From Clostridium sp. (GTDB lineage: Bacteria; Bacillota; Clostridia; Lachnospirales; Lachnospiraceae): a stretch of 64,000 bases of DNA. Positions 41,883 to 52,789 of the stretch are shown here, piece by piece (positions within the stretch are counted from its first letter, which is position 1; each line of letters opens with the position of its first letter). The notes beneath the pieces were generated by a model. The model was not told the origin of the DNA. It was given only the letters and a program-made list of their open reading frames with translations, and searched no databases. Location: assembly GCA_021770825.1 (NCBI GenBank), contig JAETQD010000002.1, positions 124,001 through 188,000 of the forward strand, written 5' to 3'. A program made the position numbers and the translations under genes.

Positions 41883-43618
41883 AGCGAAAAGCCGCTTTCG
41901 TCCGGATTATCGGTTATCTGATGCGTCATCGGGTCCAGCTCTTTTTTGTGCTGGTCCTGTCTTTGGTTGGAAATCTCCTGGCTCTGGCTGGTCCCAGACT
42001 CTCCGGTACGGCCATCAATCTGATTGATGAGGGAGCCAAAGGAAACATGAATATGCCGCTTATTTACCGGTACGCTGCCCTGCTGCTGCTCTTTTATGCG
42101 GTCAGTTCCCTGATGAGCTATGTGGTGAATGTCTCCATGATTGCCCTCTCGCGGAAGATCACCTACACTCTGCGGAAAGACATGTTTAACCATCTGGTGA
42201 CGCTCCCCGTGAGCTTTTTTGACAATACCACCACCGGAGATATTTTAAGCCGGATTTCCTATGATATTGATACCATCAACGCCTCCTTATCCAACGACGT
42301 GGTGCAGGTACTTTCAAGCTCCGTCACCATCGTGGGCTCTCTTTTCATGATGATACGCTTAAGTCCCCGGCTGGTGCTTATTTTTACCGTTACCATTCCT
42401 CTGGCCCTAGTGCTGGCTTCCTATCTGACCCGCATGGTCCAGCCCATGTTCCGGGCCCGGTCAAAGGCTGCCGGAGAGTTAAACGGCTATGTGGAGGAGA
42501 TGATCTCCGGTCAGAAGACACTTCGGGCCTACACCCAGGAGGAGAGGGTCATCGGAGAGATGAACGTGCAGAATAAAAAGCTGGTGGATGCCTACTATAA
42601 GACCGACTACTATGCCAGCATCATGGGACCGTCCACCAATGCCATCAACAACCTGGCTCTGGCGCTGATTTCCGTATTCGGAGCTATTCTGTATCTGAAA
42701 GGACAGATCGACATCGGCAGCATTTCCGCATTCGTTTTGTACTCCCGGAAATTTACAGGACCTATCCGGGAAATTGCGGAAATCTACGGAGAGCTTCAGT
42801 CTTCCCTGGCCGCCGCCGAGCGGGTATTCAAGGTACTGGACGAAGAGCCGGAGCCTGCGGACCGTAAAGATGCTCTCGATCTTTCCTCCCCGGAGGGAAA
42901 TGTAGCGCTTTCCCATGTGAATTTCGGGTATCAGAAGGACCGGGTTATTTTAAAGGATTTCAGTATGGAAGCGCCCAAGGGCAGCCTCATTGCCATTGTG
43001 GGACCCACCGGAGCCGGAAAGACCACCTTTATAAACCTCTTAATGCGTTTTTACGACATCGACAGCGGAAAGATTTTGGTGGACGGACAGAGCATTGCAG
43101 ACATCACCAGAAAAAGCCTCCGCCTCTCCTATTCCATGGTCCTTCAGGATACCTGGCTCTTTTATGGCACGATCTATGAAAATATCGCCTACGGGAGACC
43201 GGATGCCACCAAAGAGGAAGTCATCGCCGCAGCGAAGGCAGCCAGAATCCATACCTACATCGAGAGTCTTCCCCAGGGCTATGACACTCTTCTGATTGAC
43301 GATGGAACCAATATTTCCAAGGGACAGAAGCAGCTCCTCACCATCGCCAGGGCACTTCTCATGCATTCATCCATGCTGATTCTGGATGAGGCTACCTCCA
43401 ATGTGGACACCAGGACGGAGCACCAGATTCAGGCTGCCATGCGAAGTCTCATGGAGAATAAGACCTGTTTTGTGGTGGCCCACCGTCTGTCCACCATCCG
43501 GAATGCCGACTGCATTCTGGTGGTACGGGACGGAAATGTGGTGGAGCGTGGGAACCATGAGGAGCTGATGAAAAAAAAGGGCTTTTACTATGAGATGCAC
43601 CAGTCCCAGTACCAGTAA
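41879..43618 (+). CDS. heterodimeric ABC exporter, catalytic-site subunit
   Basis: The 579-residue half-transporter has six TMs and an ATPase domain: Walker A GPTGAGKT (about 377-384), an altered signature ISKGQ (about 480-484), and intact Walker B MLILDEATSNVD with catalytic Glu. The altered signature pairs with the partner's degenerate Walker B site, while this subunit's Walker B pairs with the partner's normal LSGGQ. So one ATP site is active and one is degenerate. A terminator follows at 43632. Confidence 0.93.
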   Translation: MKRKAAFVRIIGYLMRHRVQLFFVLVLSLVGNLLALAGPRLSGTAINLIDEGAKGNMNMPLIYRYAALLLLFYAVSSLMSYVVNVSMIALSRKITYTLRKDMFNHLVTLPVSFFDNTTTGDILSRISYDIDTINASLSNDVVQVLSSSVTIVGSLFMMIRLSPRLVLIFTVTIPLALVLASYLTRMVQPMFRARSKAAGELNGYVEEMISGQKTLRAYTQEERVIGEMNVQNKKLVDAYYKTDYYASIMGPSTNAINNLALALISVFGAILYLKGQIDIGSISAFVLYSRKFTGPIREIAEIYGELQSSLAAAERVFKVLDEEPEPADRKDALDLSSPEGNVALSHVNFGYQKDRVILKDFSMEAPKGSLIAIVGPTGAGKTTFINLLMRFYDIDSGKILVDGQSIADITRKSLRLSYSMVLQDTWLFYGTIYENIAYGRPDATKEEVIAAAKAARIHTYIESLPQGYDTLLIDDGTNISKGQKQLLTIARALLMHSSMLILDEATSNVDTRTEHQIQAAMRSLMENKTCFVVAHRLSTIRNADCILVVRDGNVVERGNHEELMKKKGFYYEMHQSQYQ

Positions 43619-43631
43619 ATTCTGCAAAATA

Positions 43632-43672
43632 AACGGCCGCCGGGGATTTTTGGTCCCTGACGGCCGCTTTCA
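43632..43672. terminator. intrinsic terminator between converging genes
   Basis: ACGGCCG and CGGCCG with an inner GGGA/TCCC stem form a long hairpin, A-rich on the left and TTTCATTCTATTTTTTC on the right. It serves the ABC operon and possibly the M20 gene from the other side. Confidence 0.8.
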
Positions 43673-43686
43673 TTCTATTTTTTCTT

Positions 43687-44943
43687 CTAAATATTTCTTG
43701 CTGACAGCTCTCTGATGTTTCCTTTATAGGGAGTAAATGGAATTTCTCCTTCATAGTTAAGGAAATCCACAACGTAGCCCAGGGCCGCTGCCACACCGTA
43801 AATCATGCCTTTTTCATCCAGATCAAATTCCGGTGTATGGTGGTTGGCTCCGGTTCCCAGCTTGTCATTCTTAATTCCTGTGAAGGTAATCACACCCGGC
43901 CAGTACTTTAAGTATGCCTGGAAGCTCTCGCATGCCATCCACGGCTGTGTCTTTGTGAGGGCTTCCTCCCCGATATACTTTTTAATGGCATTTCTTGCGA
44001 TTTCACTGCAGGTTTCATTGTTGTAGTTTTCAAACAGCGGATCACGCATGGAAATGATCTCATAAGTACACTGGTTTAACTTACACTCTGCCTCAACCAC
44101 TTCCATAAACTGCTTCATGAAGCTGGCGCCTGCCCCTTCCACATTGAAGGTGCGGAGCGTTCCCGCAAAAGTCAGCTCATCCGGTACGATGTTCATGGCG
44201 GTTCCGCACTCCACTTTTCCCACGGAGAAGGTCAGAATGTCTGTGGGGCTCACATATTTCATGCGGATCATATTCATATGGTTGTATATGGAGTTGAAGC
44301 AGTCCAGTACGCTGTGCGCCATGTCCGGACGGGAACCATGGCCTGCCAGACCGTGAAGGCGGATAGTAAAGCCGTAGCCGCCGGAAAATACAGGACCCGG
44401 CTCTGCTGAAATCTGTCCGGCCTCCACATCCCATTTTACATGTGTTGCAATGCAGGTATCAATGGGAAGCTTCATGGTCTCAACGATGTACGGAAGCAGA
44501 TTTTCCACCTGGCCTCCGCCTTCCTCACCCCGCTCAAAGCAAAGAACGATGGTGCCGTTTATCTCATCCCTGTGCTCGTTTAGAATCTTCGCCTCCGCCA
44601 ACAGCATGGCCGTATGGGAATCGTGGCCGCATGCATGGGAGATGCCTGCATTCTTGGATACACAGACCTTACTGCAGGCCAGGTTTACAGGATTTTCCTG
44701 AATGGGGAGGGCGTCCATATCTGCACGCATGAGAACCATCTTCCCTGGTTTTTTGCCGTGAATCTGTCCCACAATGCCGCCATCCGGAACCTCAATGTAT
44801 TCAATTCCCATAGCATCCAGTTCACTCTTAATGAACTTCAGGGTTTCAAATTCCTTTCCTGTCATTTCCGGATGTTCATGCATATGCCTCCGGATCCGTA
44901 CCATATAGTCAAAGTTCTTTTTTGCTTCGTTAAATATCTCCAT
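43687..44943 (-). CDS. M20 family amidohydrolase/peptidase
   Basis: The start is the ATG at 44943 (MEIFNEAKKNFDYMVRIRRHMHEHPE), 7 nt after GGAGGG. The 418-residue enzyme has the metal site pattern MRADMDALPIQE, SHACGHDSHTAMLLAEA and FERGEEGGGQ (metal ligand Glu after the catalytic Glu), and a lid/dimer domain with RLHGLAGHGSRPDMAHS. This is the aminoacylase/IAA-amino acid hydrolase (ArgE/HipO-like) branch, hydrolysing N-acyl amino acids or small peptides. An M20 pseudogene of related type lies at 62379-62914. Confidence 0.92.
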   Translation of the reverse strand: MEIFNEAKKNFDYMVRIRRHMHEHPEMTGKEFETLKFIKSELDAMGIEYIEVPDGGIVGQIHGKKPGKMVLMRADMDALPIQENPVNLACSKVCVSKNAGISHACGHDSHTAMLLAEAKILNEHRDEINGTIVLCFERGEEGGGQVENLLPYIVETMKLPIDTCIATHVKWDVEAGQISAEPGPVFSGGYGFTIRLHGLAGHGSRPDMAHSVLDCFNSIYNHMNMIRMKYVSPTDILTFSVGKVECGTAMNIVPDELTFAGTLRTFNVEGAGASFMKQFMEVVEAECKLNQCTYEIISMRDPLFENYNNETCSEIARNAIKKYIGEEALTKTQPWMACESFQAYLKYWPGVITFTGIKNDKLGTGANHHTPEFDLDEKGMIYGVAAALGYVVDFLNYEGEIPFTPYKGNIRELSARNI

Positions 44944-44985
44944 TTTCTGTCCCTCCATATTCAGACAGTCAGTCCGCAGCCGCTC

Positions 44986-46209
44986 TTATTTTGCAATGAC
45001 TCTGCGGAAGTTCTTTTTGCCGCGCTTTACAACGATTCCCTCGCCGGAAAGCTGCTCTTTTGTATAGGTGGTCTTGATGTCCTTTACAGCCTCTCCGTCC
45101 ACGGATACGCCGCCCTGCTCCACGTTTCTTCTTGCTTCGGAACGGGATGCACAGAGGCCGGATTTCTGCACGATGGACAGAATATCAATGGCTCCGTCTG
45201 TGAAATCATCATCCGTAAGCTCTGCTGTGGGCATTTCTGCTGCATTGCCGCCGGCGAATAAGGCTCTTGCGCTCTCCTGGGCCTTCTTTGCCTCTTCCTC
45301 GCCATGTACCAGACTTGTGAGCTCGTAAGCCAGGATTTCCTTGGCCTGGTTCAACTGGCTTCCCTCCCAGTGGTCCATCTCGTCGATCTTTTCCAACGGC
45401 AGGAAGGTCAGCATTCTGAGACACTTTAATACATCGGCGTCTCCCACGTTTCTCCAGTACTGGTAGAACTCGAACGGACTGGTCTTCTTCGGGTCAAGCC
45501 ATACGGCGCCGGACTGAGTTTTACCCATCTTCTTGCCCTCGGAATTTAAAAGCAGGGTGATGGTCATGGCATGGGCGTCCTTACCCAGCTTTCTGCGGAT
45601 CAGTTCAGTACCGCCCAGCATATTGCTCCACTGGTCATCGCCGCCGAACTGCATGTTGCAGCCGTATCTCTGGAACAGCTCATAGAAATCATAGCTCTGC
45701 ATCAGCATGTAGTTGAACTCCAAAAAGCTTAAGCCCTTTTCCATTCTCTGCTTGTAGCACTCTGCACGCAGCATGTTGTTGACAGAGAAATGGGGACCAA
45801 CCTCGCGGAGGAATTCCACGTAGTTCAAATCCAGAAGCCATTCGGCATTGTTTACCATCAGGGCCTTTCCATCGGAAAAGTCGATGAAACGGCTCATCTG
45901 CTCCTTGAAGCAGTCGCAGTTATGCTGGATGGTCTCAACGGTCATCATCTGACGCATATCACTTCTTCCGGATGGGTCTCCTACCATTCCGGTTCCTCCG
46001 CCGATTAAGGCGATGGGCTTGTTTCCGGCCATCTGGAGACGCTTCATCAGGCAAAGCGCCATGAAATGGCCCACATGAAGGCTGTCGGCAGTCGGGTCAA
46101 ATCCGATGTAGAATACCGCCTTTCCTTCATTTACCATTTTTTTAATTTCTTCTTCATTGGTGACCTGGGCAATTAAACCTCTGGCCTGTAACTCTTCGTA
46201 TACTCCCAT
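44986..46209 (-). CDS. tyrS: tyrosyl-tRNA synthetase
   Basis: The start is the ATG at 46209 ([17 protein letters not shown]), after GAGGAG; in-frame sequence to 46308 belongs to the T-box leader. The 407-residue class I synthetase has the HIGH variant HVGHF (about 45-49, in [15 protein letters not shown]), the KMSKS variant KMGKTQ (about 236-241), and a C-terminal S4 RNA-binding domain ([18 protein letters not shown]). Expression is controlled by the T-box at 46216-46525. Confidence 0.98.
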   Translation of the reverse strand: MGVYEELQARGLIAQVTNEEEIKKMVNEGKAVFYIGFDPTADSLHVGHFMALCLMKRLQMAGNKPIALIGGGTGMVGDPSGRSDMRQMMTVETIQHNCDCFKEQMSRFIDFSDGKALMVNNAEWLLDLNYVEFLREVGPHFSVNNMLRAECYKQRMEKGLSFLEFNYMLMQSYDFYELFQRYGCNMQFGGDDQWSNMLGGTELIRRKLGKDAHAMTITLLLNSEGKKMGKTQSGAVWLDPKKTSPFEFYQYWRNVGDADVLKCLRMLTFLPLEKIDEMDHWEGSQLNQAKEILAYELTSLVHGEEEAKKAQESARALFAGGNAAEMPTAELTDDDFTDGAIDILSIVQKSGLCASRSEARRNVEQGGVSVDGEAVKDIKTTYTKEQLSGEGIVVKRGKKNFRRVIAK

Positions 46210-46215
46210 TTGCTT

Positions 46216-46525
46216 CTCCTCTTTCTTTTTGGTCTGATAATACAGCAAAACCCCGTCCTTATCAAAAGGACGAGGTCTCAATCTCGTGTTACCACCTAAT
46301 GTTCCCATATGGCTTACGCCATACAGCTCAGCAAGTCACAGTCATGACTCGGGCACGGTAACGTGTGCCAACTCCGTTGCAGCCTACTTTCGGTTTTTCC
46401 GGTTCGGTGCAAAGCTCCGAGATGTATTCACAGGAATTTCTCTATGCGCCTCTCATCAACCGGCTGCTTTCTGTTTAGAGCCACATTCCGCTACTTGTTC
46501 TCTTCACCGCTTTTTCTTATTCATA
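46216..46525 (-). promoter_or_regulatory. T-box riboswitch, tyrosine-specific
   Basis: On the minus strand AGGTGGTAACACGAG (46297-46283) is the T-box sequence. It is followed by the terminator CCTCGTCCTT/AAGGACGGGG (46275-46251) with a TTTTG tail. Upstream lies a long stem I region; a candidate specifier codon UAC (Tyr), followed by A, is at 46426-46424 in GUGAAUACAUC. Uncharged tRNA-Tyr should pair with the specifier and T-box and prevent termination. Confidence 0.93.
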
Positions 46526-46531
46526 AGGCAC

Positions 46532-46560
46532 ATTATATGGGTCTTTCCCCACTTTGTCAA
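46532..46560 (-). promoter_or_regulatory. promoter of tyrS
   Basis: On the minus strand TTGACA (46560-46555), 17 nt and TATAAT (46537-46532) match consensus exactly. The start site would be near 46525, at the beginning of the T-box leader. Confidence 0.92.
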
Positions 46561-46579
46561 GCAGGGATTTCCTGTTTCA

Positions 46580-47575
46580 CTATATATTTAAGTTGGCTTT
46601 CTGCCTGAATTCCTCTATACTTGCAGATTTTGCAGCCATATGAAGCCAGCTTTGCAGCACCTTTGTCTCATGCTGGGACAGAATGAGTTTCTGCAGGTCC
46701 TCTGCAACTGTACCCAGAGCCTTTAAAAGGTCAAGGACGGCCTCTGCTCTTCCCTCTGCTCTTCCATCTTCTATTAATTCATCAATCGCCTGGCACATAT
46801 TAAACTCCTCCTCTCCCTTTTCCTCCAGCATCCGCATGAGCCTTTTTTGTTCTCCCATCATAACCATGGCCGCAGTCAGCTCCACCCGGTCCATACGCAG
46901 CAGTTCTTCCCGCTTATCCCTTACGTATTGGTACAGCTTTTTCTTGTCTTTTCTATATTTTAACATATCAAAAATCTGCTGTAAACAACTGGTAAACACA
47001 TTGGTATTTTCCACATTTCCTGCGTGAACCAGGTTCATTTTATAATCGGGAAGATATGTTTCCAGCTCCTTACACCAGGCTTCCTCTTCGTCCAATCCCA
47101 TCATCTCATACAGACTCCTGCTCCCGTCCCACTCTCCTCCGAAGTAAAATACAATGGTAATCACAGGGGTTAGACGGTCCTCTTTTGTAATGCCGGATAA
47201 AAATTCCTCACCTGCCAAAAGTTCTCCCCGCTTTCTATGTCCCTTTTCAAGCTCCTGTACCCGCCTCACATACTCAAGGGCATCATACAGCATATTTCGC
47301 ACCGGCATGGCATAATGGACCCCGCTTTGGCTTTCCTCTGCAAAGATCACCGAATACATGCCCATATCTGCTTTCATCCGGATATCCCTCCGCCGCTCCA
47401 GGGCGCATAGTTTTCCGGAATCCGTTTCATATAAGATTCCAGACTGTCCGGAAACGTACTCCAGCATTTCCGGTTTCAATATCTGCTTCCCGTGATACAC
47501 AATTCCATTGACAAAATCTGCAAAGATTTCTTTCCTTCCCATCATCTGATTCACCGCCACGTCGGCTTTTCCCAT
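46580..47575 (-). CDS. Rpn family PD-(D/E)XK nuclease/putative transposase
   Basis: The start is the ATG at 47575 (MGKADVAVNQMMGRKEIFADFVNG), 5 nt after GGAGGG; the ATG at 47593 is upstream of that site. The 331-residue protein resembles the Rpn/YhgA-like nuclease group common and multi-copy in Lachnospiraceae. An N-terminal segment is followed by AEESQSGVHYAMPVRNMLYDALEY and VITIVFYFGGEWDGSRSLYEM (nuclease fold), and a helical C-terminus with EDGRAEGRAEAVLDLLKAL. Family members promote RecA-independent recombination in E. coli. Activity of this one is unknown. It lies just upstream of the tyrS promoter. Confidence 0.8.
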   Translation of the reverse strand: MGKADVAVNQMMGRKEIFADFVNGIVYHGKQILKPEMLEYVSGQSGILYETDSGKLCALERRRDIRMKADMGMYSVIFAEESQSGVHYAMPVRNMLYDALEYVRRVQELEKGHRKRGELLAGEEFLSGITKEDRLTPVITIVFYFGGEWDGSRSLYEMMGLDEEEAWCKELETYLPDYKMNLVHAGNVENTNVFTSCLQQIFDMLKYRKDKKKLYQYVRDKREELLRMDRVELTAAMVMMGEQKRLMRMLEEKGEEEFNMCQAIDELIEDGRAEGRAEAVLDLLKALGTVAEDLQKLILSQHETKVLQSWLHMAAKSASIEEFRQKANLNI

Positions 47576-47767
47576 GGAATCCCTCCAATTCAAAACAATA
47601 ATATTTTTACCAAATTAGGAATTTTGCGGCCGTGCGCCGCCATGAACATGATGCTTATGTGCATCACAAGATAAAAAGACAGTACCGCTTATGGGTACAG
47701 AAACAGGAGAATTCCTGTGTAAAGAGAATATCATATTCCTGGTAAAATAACAAGTACATTTAATATA

Positions 47768-47806
47768 AAACCGGAGGCTGTCCAAAATCCAAAGACAGCC
47801 CCGGTC
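47768..47806 (-). terminator. intrinsic terminator after the aldehyde dehydrogenase gene
   Basis: On the minus strand ACCGGGGCTGTC pairs with GACAGCCTCCGGT (one bulge), followed by TTTTATATT, 7 nt after the stop codon. The remaining sequence up to 47575 contains no open frame of note. Confidence 0.85.
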
Positions 47807-47812
47807 TGTTCC

Positions 47813-49192
47813 CTATCTTAAAAACACATGGACCAATTTATCGTAAATCTTTTTATAGGGCTGGTAGCGCATGGGGAGGTCCAGCCAGGTTTTCTTATCC
47901 ACGATACTTTTGTAATGGGTGAAGGTGTCAAATCCGGCTTTTCCGTGATAGGATCCCATTCCGCTTTCCCCAAATCCGCCGAAGCCCATCTCACTAGTGG
48001 CCAGGTGGATAATCGTATCATTGACGCATCCGCCGCCGAAGCCGCAGCGGGACAGGATTTTATCTGCCGCCTCTTTGCTGGAAGTAAAAATGTAAAGCGC
48101 CAGGGGATGAGCCATGGAGCGGATATTTTCAATGGCTCCGTCAAAAGTTTCATAGGTCAGTATGGGAAGAATAGGCCCAAAAATCTCTTCCTGCATCACT
48201 GCATCCTGAAACGTAACCCCATCCATGACTGTCGGTTCAATTTTGAGGTTTTTTTCATCGGTTCTTCCGCCGCAGACGATCTTTTCTTCCTCCATCAGTC
48301 CCAACAGCCGTTGAAAGTGTTTTTCGTTTATAATTTTCCCATAGGAACTGTTTTTTAGGGGATCCTTTCCAAACTGTTTTCTGATCTGCTTTTTAATCTC
48401 CTCCACCAGTCTGTCCCCAATGGTCCTGTCACAGTACACGTAATCCGGCGCCACACAAGTTTGTCCGCAGTTTAAATATTTTCCAAAAACAATCCGCTTC
48501 GCCGCCAGTTTCAGATCGGCGCTTTTTTCCACCACACAGGGGCTCTTTCCGCCTAACTCCAGGGTTACGGGCGTCAGATGGACGGCTGCCCGGGTCATGA
48601 CCTCTTTTCCCACAGCCTGGCTTCCCGTAAAGAAAATATAGTCAAACCGCTCCTTCAAAAGGCAAGTGTTTTCCTCCCGTCCTCCCGTGACCACAGCCAC
48701 ATAGGACGGCTTAAAGCATTCCTCAACCATAGACTTTATGAGGCTGCTGGTATTGGGAGAATAGGCGCTGGGCTTCACCACCGCTGTATTTCCTGCGGCA
48801 ATGGCATCCACCAGCGGGTCCAGCGTCAAAAGAAACGGGTAATTCCATGGGCTCATGATCAGCACCACCCCCCGGGGCGACGGCTTTTTAAAGCTTCTGG
48901 AGTGGAACTGGGCCAGAGGCGTAGGCACCGTTTTCTCCCTGGTATAGGAATGGATACGCTTTAACATATGGCTGATTTCACTGAGCACAAGCCCGGTCTC
49001 GCACATATAGCTTTCGGCATTGCTCTTTCCCAGGTCTTTTCTGATCGCTGCCCCGATTTCTTTTTCATGCCTTACAATACAGTTCTTAAGTTTTTTTAAT
49101 GCCTCCACCCGCATTTTAACGTCCAGCGTTTCTCCGGAGGCAAAATATGCCCGCTGGTGCTCCAAAAGGTTCTTAATTTCACATTCTGTCAT
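47813..49192 (-). CDS. aldehyde dehydrogenase (ALDH3/YwdH-like)
   Basis: The 459-residue NAD(P)-dependent enzyme has VVLIMSPWNYPFLLTLDPLVDAIAAGN (about 109-135), ELGGKSPCVV with the general base Glu (about 208-217), and nucleophile Cys in LNCGQTCVAPDYV (about 240-252). The short N-terminus and C-terminal YHGKAGFDTFTHYKSIV are typical of class 3 enzymes that act on medium and long-chain aldehydes. AGGAGG precedes the ATG. It lies 27 nt after mfd and probably shares its transcript. Confidence 0.93.
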   Translation of the reverse strand: MTECEIKNLLEHQRAYFASGETLDVKMRVEALKKLKNCIVRHEKEIGAAIRKDLGKSNAESYMCETGLVLSEISHMLKRIHSYTREKTVPTPLAQFHSRSFKKPSPRGVVLIMSPWNYPFLLTLDPLVDAIAAGNTAVVKPSAYSPNTSSLIKSMVEECFKPSYVAVVTGGREENTCLLKERFDYIFFTGSQAVGKEVMTRAAVHLTPVTLELGGKSPCVVEKSADLKLAAKRIVFGKYLNCGQTCVAPDYVYCDRTIGDRLVEEIKKQIRKQFGKDPLKNSSYGKIINEKHFQRLLGLMEEEKIVCGGRTDEKNLKIEPTVMDGVTFQDAVMQEEIFGPILPILTYETFDGAIENIRSMAHPLALYIFTSSKEAADKILSRCGFGGGCVNDTIIHLATSEMGFGGFGESGMGSYHGKAGFDTFTHYKSIVDKKTWLDLPMRYQPYKKIYDKLVHVFLR

Positions 49193-49219
49193 ACTTCTCA
49201 GCCTCCTGGGTATAGGATC

Positions 49220-52200
49220 TTACGATGCCAGATCGGACAGCTTCATTAAAATTTCTTTGGCTGTCTCCAGCATTCGTTCACAATCCTTATTTTTGTTCCT
49301 CTTGTCCTGGTAAAGCATCATGGGCTTCTCTCCCTGGACAAACCGAAGGGCGTTTTTATATTCGGCAACCAGTGCCGGAATTCCTGTCACATCCAGTCTG
49401 GCTTTGGGGTACAGCTCCAGGCGTACCTCCTGACGGTTGATGTCCACCTCTGTCACATAGGCCCGGTGTGCCATGGCCTTGAGCTCCGCCACCCGGAGAA
49501 GATTATCCACGGATTTCGGAATGTCCCCAAACCGGTCAATGAGCTCATCCTGCATATCCATATATTCATCATCGGTTTCAATGGCAGATATTCTCTTGTA
49601 CACATCCAGCTTCAGATACTCATTCTTAATGTATCCGTCCGGGATAAAGGCATCAATGTCACAGTCCACCACGGTTTCAAACTGCTCCTCCTCCGGTATC
49701 TGGCCCTTAAGAGCCAGGACGGCTTCATTTAACATTTTACAATAAAGGTCATAGCCCACGGCCTCCATATGGCCATGCTGCTCAGCCCCCAAAATATTTC
49801 CGGCCCCGCGGATTTCCAGATCCCGCATGGCAATTTTAATACCGGAGCCCAGCTCCGTAAATTCCCGGATGGCCTGAAGCCTTTTCTCTGCCTCTTCCTT
49901 TAACATCTTATCTCTCTTATACATGAGGAACGCAAAGGAATTCCGGTTGGAGCGGCCGATTCTGCCCCGGATCTGGTAAAGCTGCGACAGTCCAAGACGG
50001 TCTGCGTCATGGATAATCATTGTGTTGGCATTGGGAATATCCAGGCCTGTCTCGATGATGGTGGTAGACACCAACACATCAATTTCACCGTTGACGAAGT
50101 CCAACATGATTTTTTCAAGCTGGTGTTCATTCATCTGGCCATGGGCAAAGGCCACCTGGGCATCCGGCACCAGAGCCGCCACGTGGTTTGCAATTTCATC
50201 AATATTGTTGACCCGGTTGTATACATAATATACCTGTCCGCCTCTGGATATCTCCCGGTGGATGGCCTCCCGTACCATCTCGTCATTATACTCCATCACA
50301 TAGGTCTGGATGGGCACCCGGTCCACCGGAGGCTCTTCCAGCACACTCATATCGCGGATTCCGATGAGGCTCATATGGAGCGTTCTGGGAATGGGAGTTG
50401 CCGTCAGAGTCAGCACATCCACGTTCTGCTTCATCTGCTTGATTTTCTCTTTATGGGCCACTCCGAATCTCTGCTCCTCATCAATAATGAGAAGACCCAG
50501 ATTTTTAAATTCCACATCTTTAGAAAGTACCCGATGGGTGCCGATCACAATGTCCACATAGCCCTTTTTCAGCCCTTCCAGAGTCTTTTTCATCTCCCCC
50601 GGAGTCCGAAATCTTGACATTAAATCCACCCGCACCGGAAAGTCCTTCATCCTCTGGACGAACGTGTTGTAATGCTGCTGGGCCAGAATCGTGGTGGGAA
50701 CCAGATAAACCACCTGCTTCCCCTCCTGGACTGCTTTAAATGCTGCCCGCAGGGCAATCTCTGTCTTTCCGTATCCCACGTCCCCGCAGATCAGGCGGTC
50801 CATGATCTTCCGGCTTTCCATGTCCTTTTTCGTGTCCTCGATGGCGGCAAGCTGGTCTTCGGTTTCTTCATACGGAAACATCTCCTCAAATTCCTTCTGC
50901 CACACCGTATCAGGACCATATTGGAAGCCCTCCGAGTCACGCCGCGCCGCATAAAGCTCCACCAGCTCCTTTGCAATCTCCCTCACTGCCGTGCGGACCC
51001 GGGTTTTGGTCTTTCCCCATTCGCTTCCGCCCAGTTTATTGAGCTTCGGTGTTTTTGCATCGGCTCCGGCGTATTTCTGGATTCCGTCCAGTCTGGTGGC
51101 CGGAAGGTATAAATTGCCTCCGTCTCCGTACTCCACCTTAATATAGTCCTTGATCACATGGTCCCGCTCAATTTTCTCAATTCCCCGGTAAATTCCCAGG
51201 CCATGGCTTTCATGGACCACATAATCACCGATGGAAAGCTCTGAAAAGCTGCTGATTTTCTTTCCTTCGTAATTATACTTTTTCCGCTTTTTCTGGCGTC
51301 TCTCATTCCCGAACATATCCCCTTCGGTAATGACCACAAATTTAATCAGAGGATATTCAAAGCCCTTGTGAAGCTTTCCATAGGTCACAAGGATTTCCCC
51401 CGGACTCACCGGCCGCCCCGCATCCTCGGGGCAGAAGGCACGAAGCTCATACTCCCTCAAATCCCCTGCCAGCCGGCTGGCCCTGGTTCTGGATGCCGAG
51501 AGGAGTACCACCCGGTAGCCCTCCTTTTTCCACCTGGTCAGGTCCTTAATGAGAAGTTCAAAGCCATTCTGGTAAGAATTGACATTCTTTCCCGTGATGC
51601 TGTACTTTTTCTTTCCGGCCATGCCGGGAAGCCGTTGGTCCAGCCCGGTCATAAACACCGTATTGGGAAGCTGGGCTGCCGCTAACACTTCCTTTGCAGA
51701 AAACAGAATATCCGTCTGGCCGGGGAGCAGATATCCGCCCTCCAGGCGGTGGCTCATACTCTCCCGGAATTCCGTTTCCACGGTCTCCGCTTTCTCCTTA
51801 AGCCTCTGCGGCTCATCCAGGAATACCGCCAGGCCGTTTCCCTTTCCGGAAGCTGCCTCTCTCACATAGTCAAGAAAAGAAACTGTGTCCCCGTAAAAAT
51901 ACCGGATATATCCATCCAGATTCTGGACATCAAATCCCTCCCGCAAAGACTCGCAGAGCTCTCCCACCGCCGCCTTAATCCGGTGTGCTTCCTCTGCCTT
52001 TCCCTGGTCACGGAATGTCTTTTCCTGCTTTTTCCCTTCCTTTTCAATCAAAAGAATCCCGTCTTCGATCTGTGTCCTGGTGAGCACCACCTCCGCTGCC
52101 GGATAAATCCGGATGGAATCCATCTGTGCAATGGAGCGCTGGCTTTCCGGGTCAAAGGAGCGGATGGAATCCACCTCATCCCCCCAAAGCTCAATCCGAA

Positions 52201-52768
52201 CCGGCAGCTCCTCCGTGAGGGGAAAAACATCAAGGATTCCGCCCCGGATGGAAAACTGCCCCATCCCGTCCACCTGTCCCATGCGCTCATAGCCCATGTC
52301 CGTCAGAAATCCCTTGATCTCCTCCATATCAAGGATGTCTCCCGATGCCACAGACAGGCAGCGGTCCTCCAGCATGGAAAGGGGAAGAAGATGGTCCATG
52401 AGGCCGTCCACCGTTGTGACAACAATGCCGCCCTCGTCCTCCGCCAGATGCTTAAACACCTGCATCCGCTGCCGGGTCAGAAGATTTCCGTGGATATCGG
52501 AGCTGTAAAACAGCAAATCCCTGGCCGGGTACAGCCATGTGTTTTTGCTGAAATAGCTGAAATCATCGTAAAGTTCTTTTGCTCTGGTATCATCGTGAGT
52601 CACGACTAACTTCCATGCCTTATCCGTGGAAAGCTCGTACATTACATGGACTTTTTGGGAATCGGTAACACCGCATATGTGTACAGGCCCCTTCCCCTGG
52701 TTTAAGTCACGCTTCATATCCCCGTATTCTGCCAGCTCCGTCAACGGATTTGCAAATATCTCTCCCAT
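49220..52768 (-). CDS. mfd: transcription-repair coupling factor
   Basis: The 1182-residue protein removes RNA polymerase stalled at lesions and recruits UvrA. A UvrB-like N-terminal region ([17 protein letters not shown], about 78-94) is followed by the CarD-like RNAP-interacting domain ([22 protein letters not shown], about 508-529). The RecG-like helicase has Walker [16 protein letters not shown] (about 664-678), [14 protein letters not shown] and a TRCF C-terminal domain. Length is standard. It follows pth by 21 nt, the usual pth-mfd order. Confidence 0.98.
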   Translation of the reverse strand: MGEIFANPLTELAEYGDMKRDLNQGKGPVHICGVTDSQKVHVMYELSTDKAWKLVVTHDDTRAKELYDDFSYFSKNTWLYPARDLLFYSSDIHGNLLTRQRMQVFKHLAEDEGGIVVTTVDGLMDHLLPLSMLEDRCLSVASGDILDMEEIKGFLTDMGYERMGQVDGMGQFSIRGGILDVFPLTEELPVRIELWGDEVDSIRSFDPESQRSIAQMDSIRIYPAAEVVLTRTQIEDGILLIEKEGKKQEKTFRDQGKAEEAHRIKAAVGELCESLREGFDVQNLDGYIRYFYGDTVSFLDYVREAASGKGNGLAVFLDEPQRLKEKAETVETEFRESMSHRLEGGYLLPGQTDILFSAKEVLAAAQLPNTVFMTGLDQRLPGMAGKKKYSITGKNVNSYQNGFELLIKDLTRWKKEGYRVVLLSASRTRASRLAGDLREYELRAFCPEDAGRPVSPGEILVTYGKLHKGFEYPLIKFVVITEGDMFGNERRQKKRKKYNYEGKKISSFSELSIGDYVVHESHGLGIYRGIEKIERDHVIKDYIKVEYGDGGNLYLPATRLDGIQKYAGADAKTPKLNKLGGSEWGKTKTRVRTAVREIAKELVELYAARRDSEGFQYGPDTVWQKEFEEMFPYEETEDQLAAIEDTKKDMESRKIMDRLICGDVGYGKTEIALRAAFKAVQEGKQVVYLVPTTILAQQHYNTFVQRMKDFPVRVDLMSRFRTPGEMKKTLEGLKKGYVDIVIGTHRVLSKDVEFKNLGLLIIDEEQRFGVAHKEKIKQMKQNVDVLTLTATPIPRTLHMSLIGIRDMSVLEEPPVDRVPIQTYVMEYNDEMVREAIHREISRGGQVYYVYNRVNNIDEIANHVAALVPDAQVAFAHGQMNEHQLEKIMLDFVNGEIDVLVSTTIIETGLDIPNANTMIIHDADRLGLSQLYQIRGRIGRSNRNSFAFLMYKRDKMLKEEAEKRLQAIREFTELGSGIKIAMRDLEIRGAGNILGAEQHGHMEAVGYDLYCKMLNEAVLALKGQIPEEEQFETVVDCDIDAFIPDGYIKNEYLKLDVYKRISAIETDDEYMDMQDELIDRFGDIPKSVDNLLRVAELKAMAHRAYVTEVDINRQEVRLELYPKARLDVTGIPALVAEYKNALRFVQGEKPMMLYQDKRNKNKDCERMLETAKEILMKLSDLAS

Positions 52769-52789
52769 ACTTCCCTTCTCCTGCTTTTG

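Noticed and set aside
46210-46308. N-terminal extension of TyrS
   Set aside because: It covers the T-box and terminator. The normal TyrS start is at 46209 with its own ribosome site.
47576-47767. A small gene or RNA between the Rpn-type and aldehyde dehydrogenase genes
   Set aside because: Only short frames without ribosome sites are present. The sequence is AT-rich and holds no convincing hairpin apart from the terminator at its left end.
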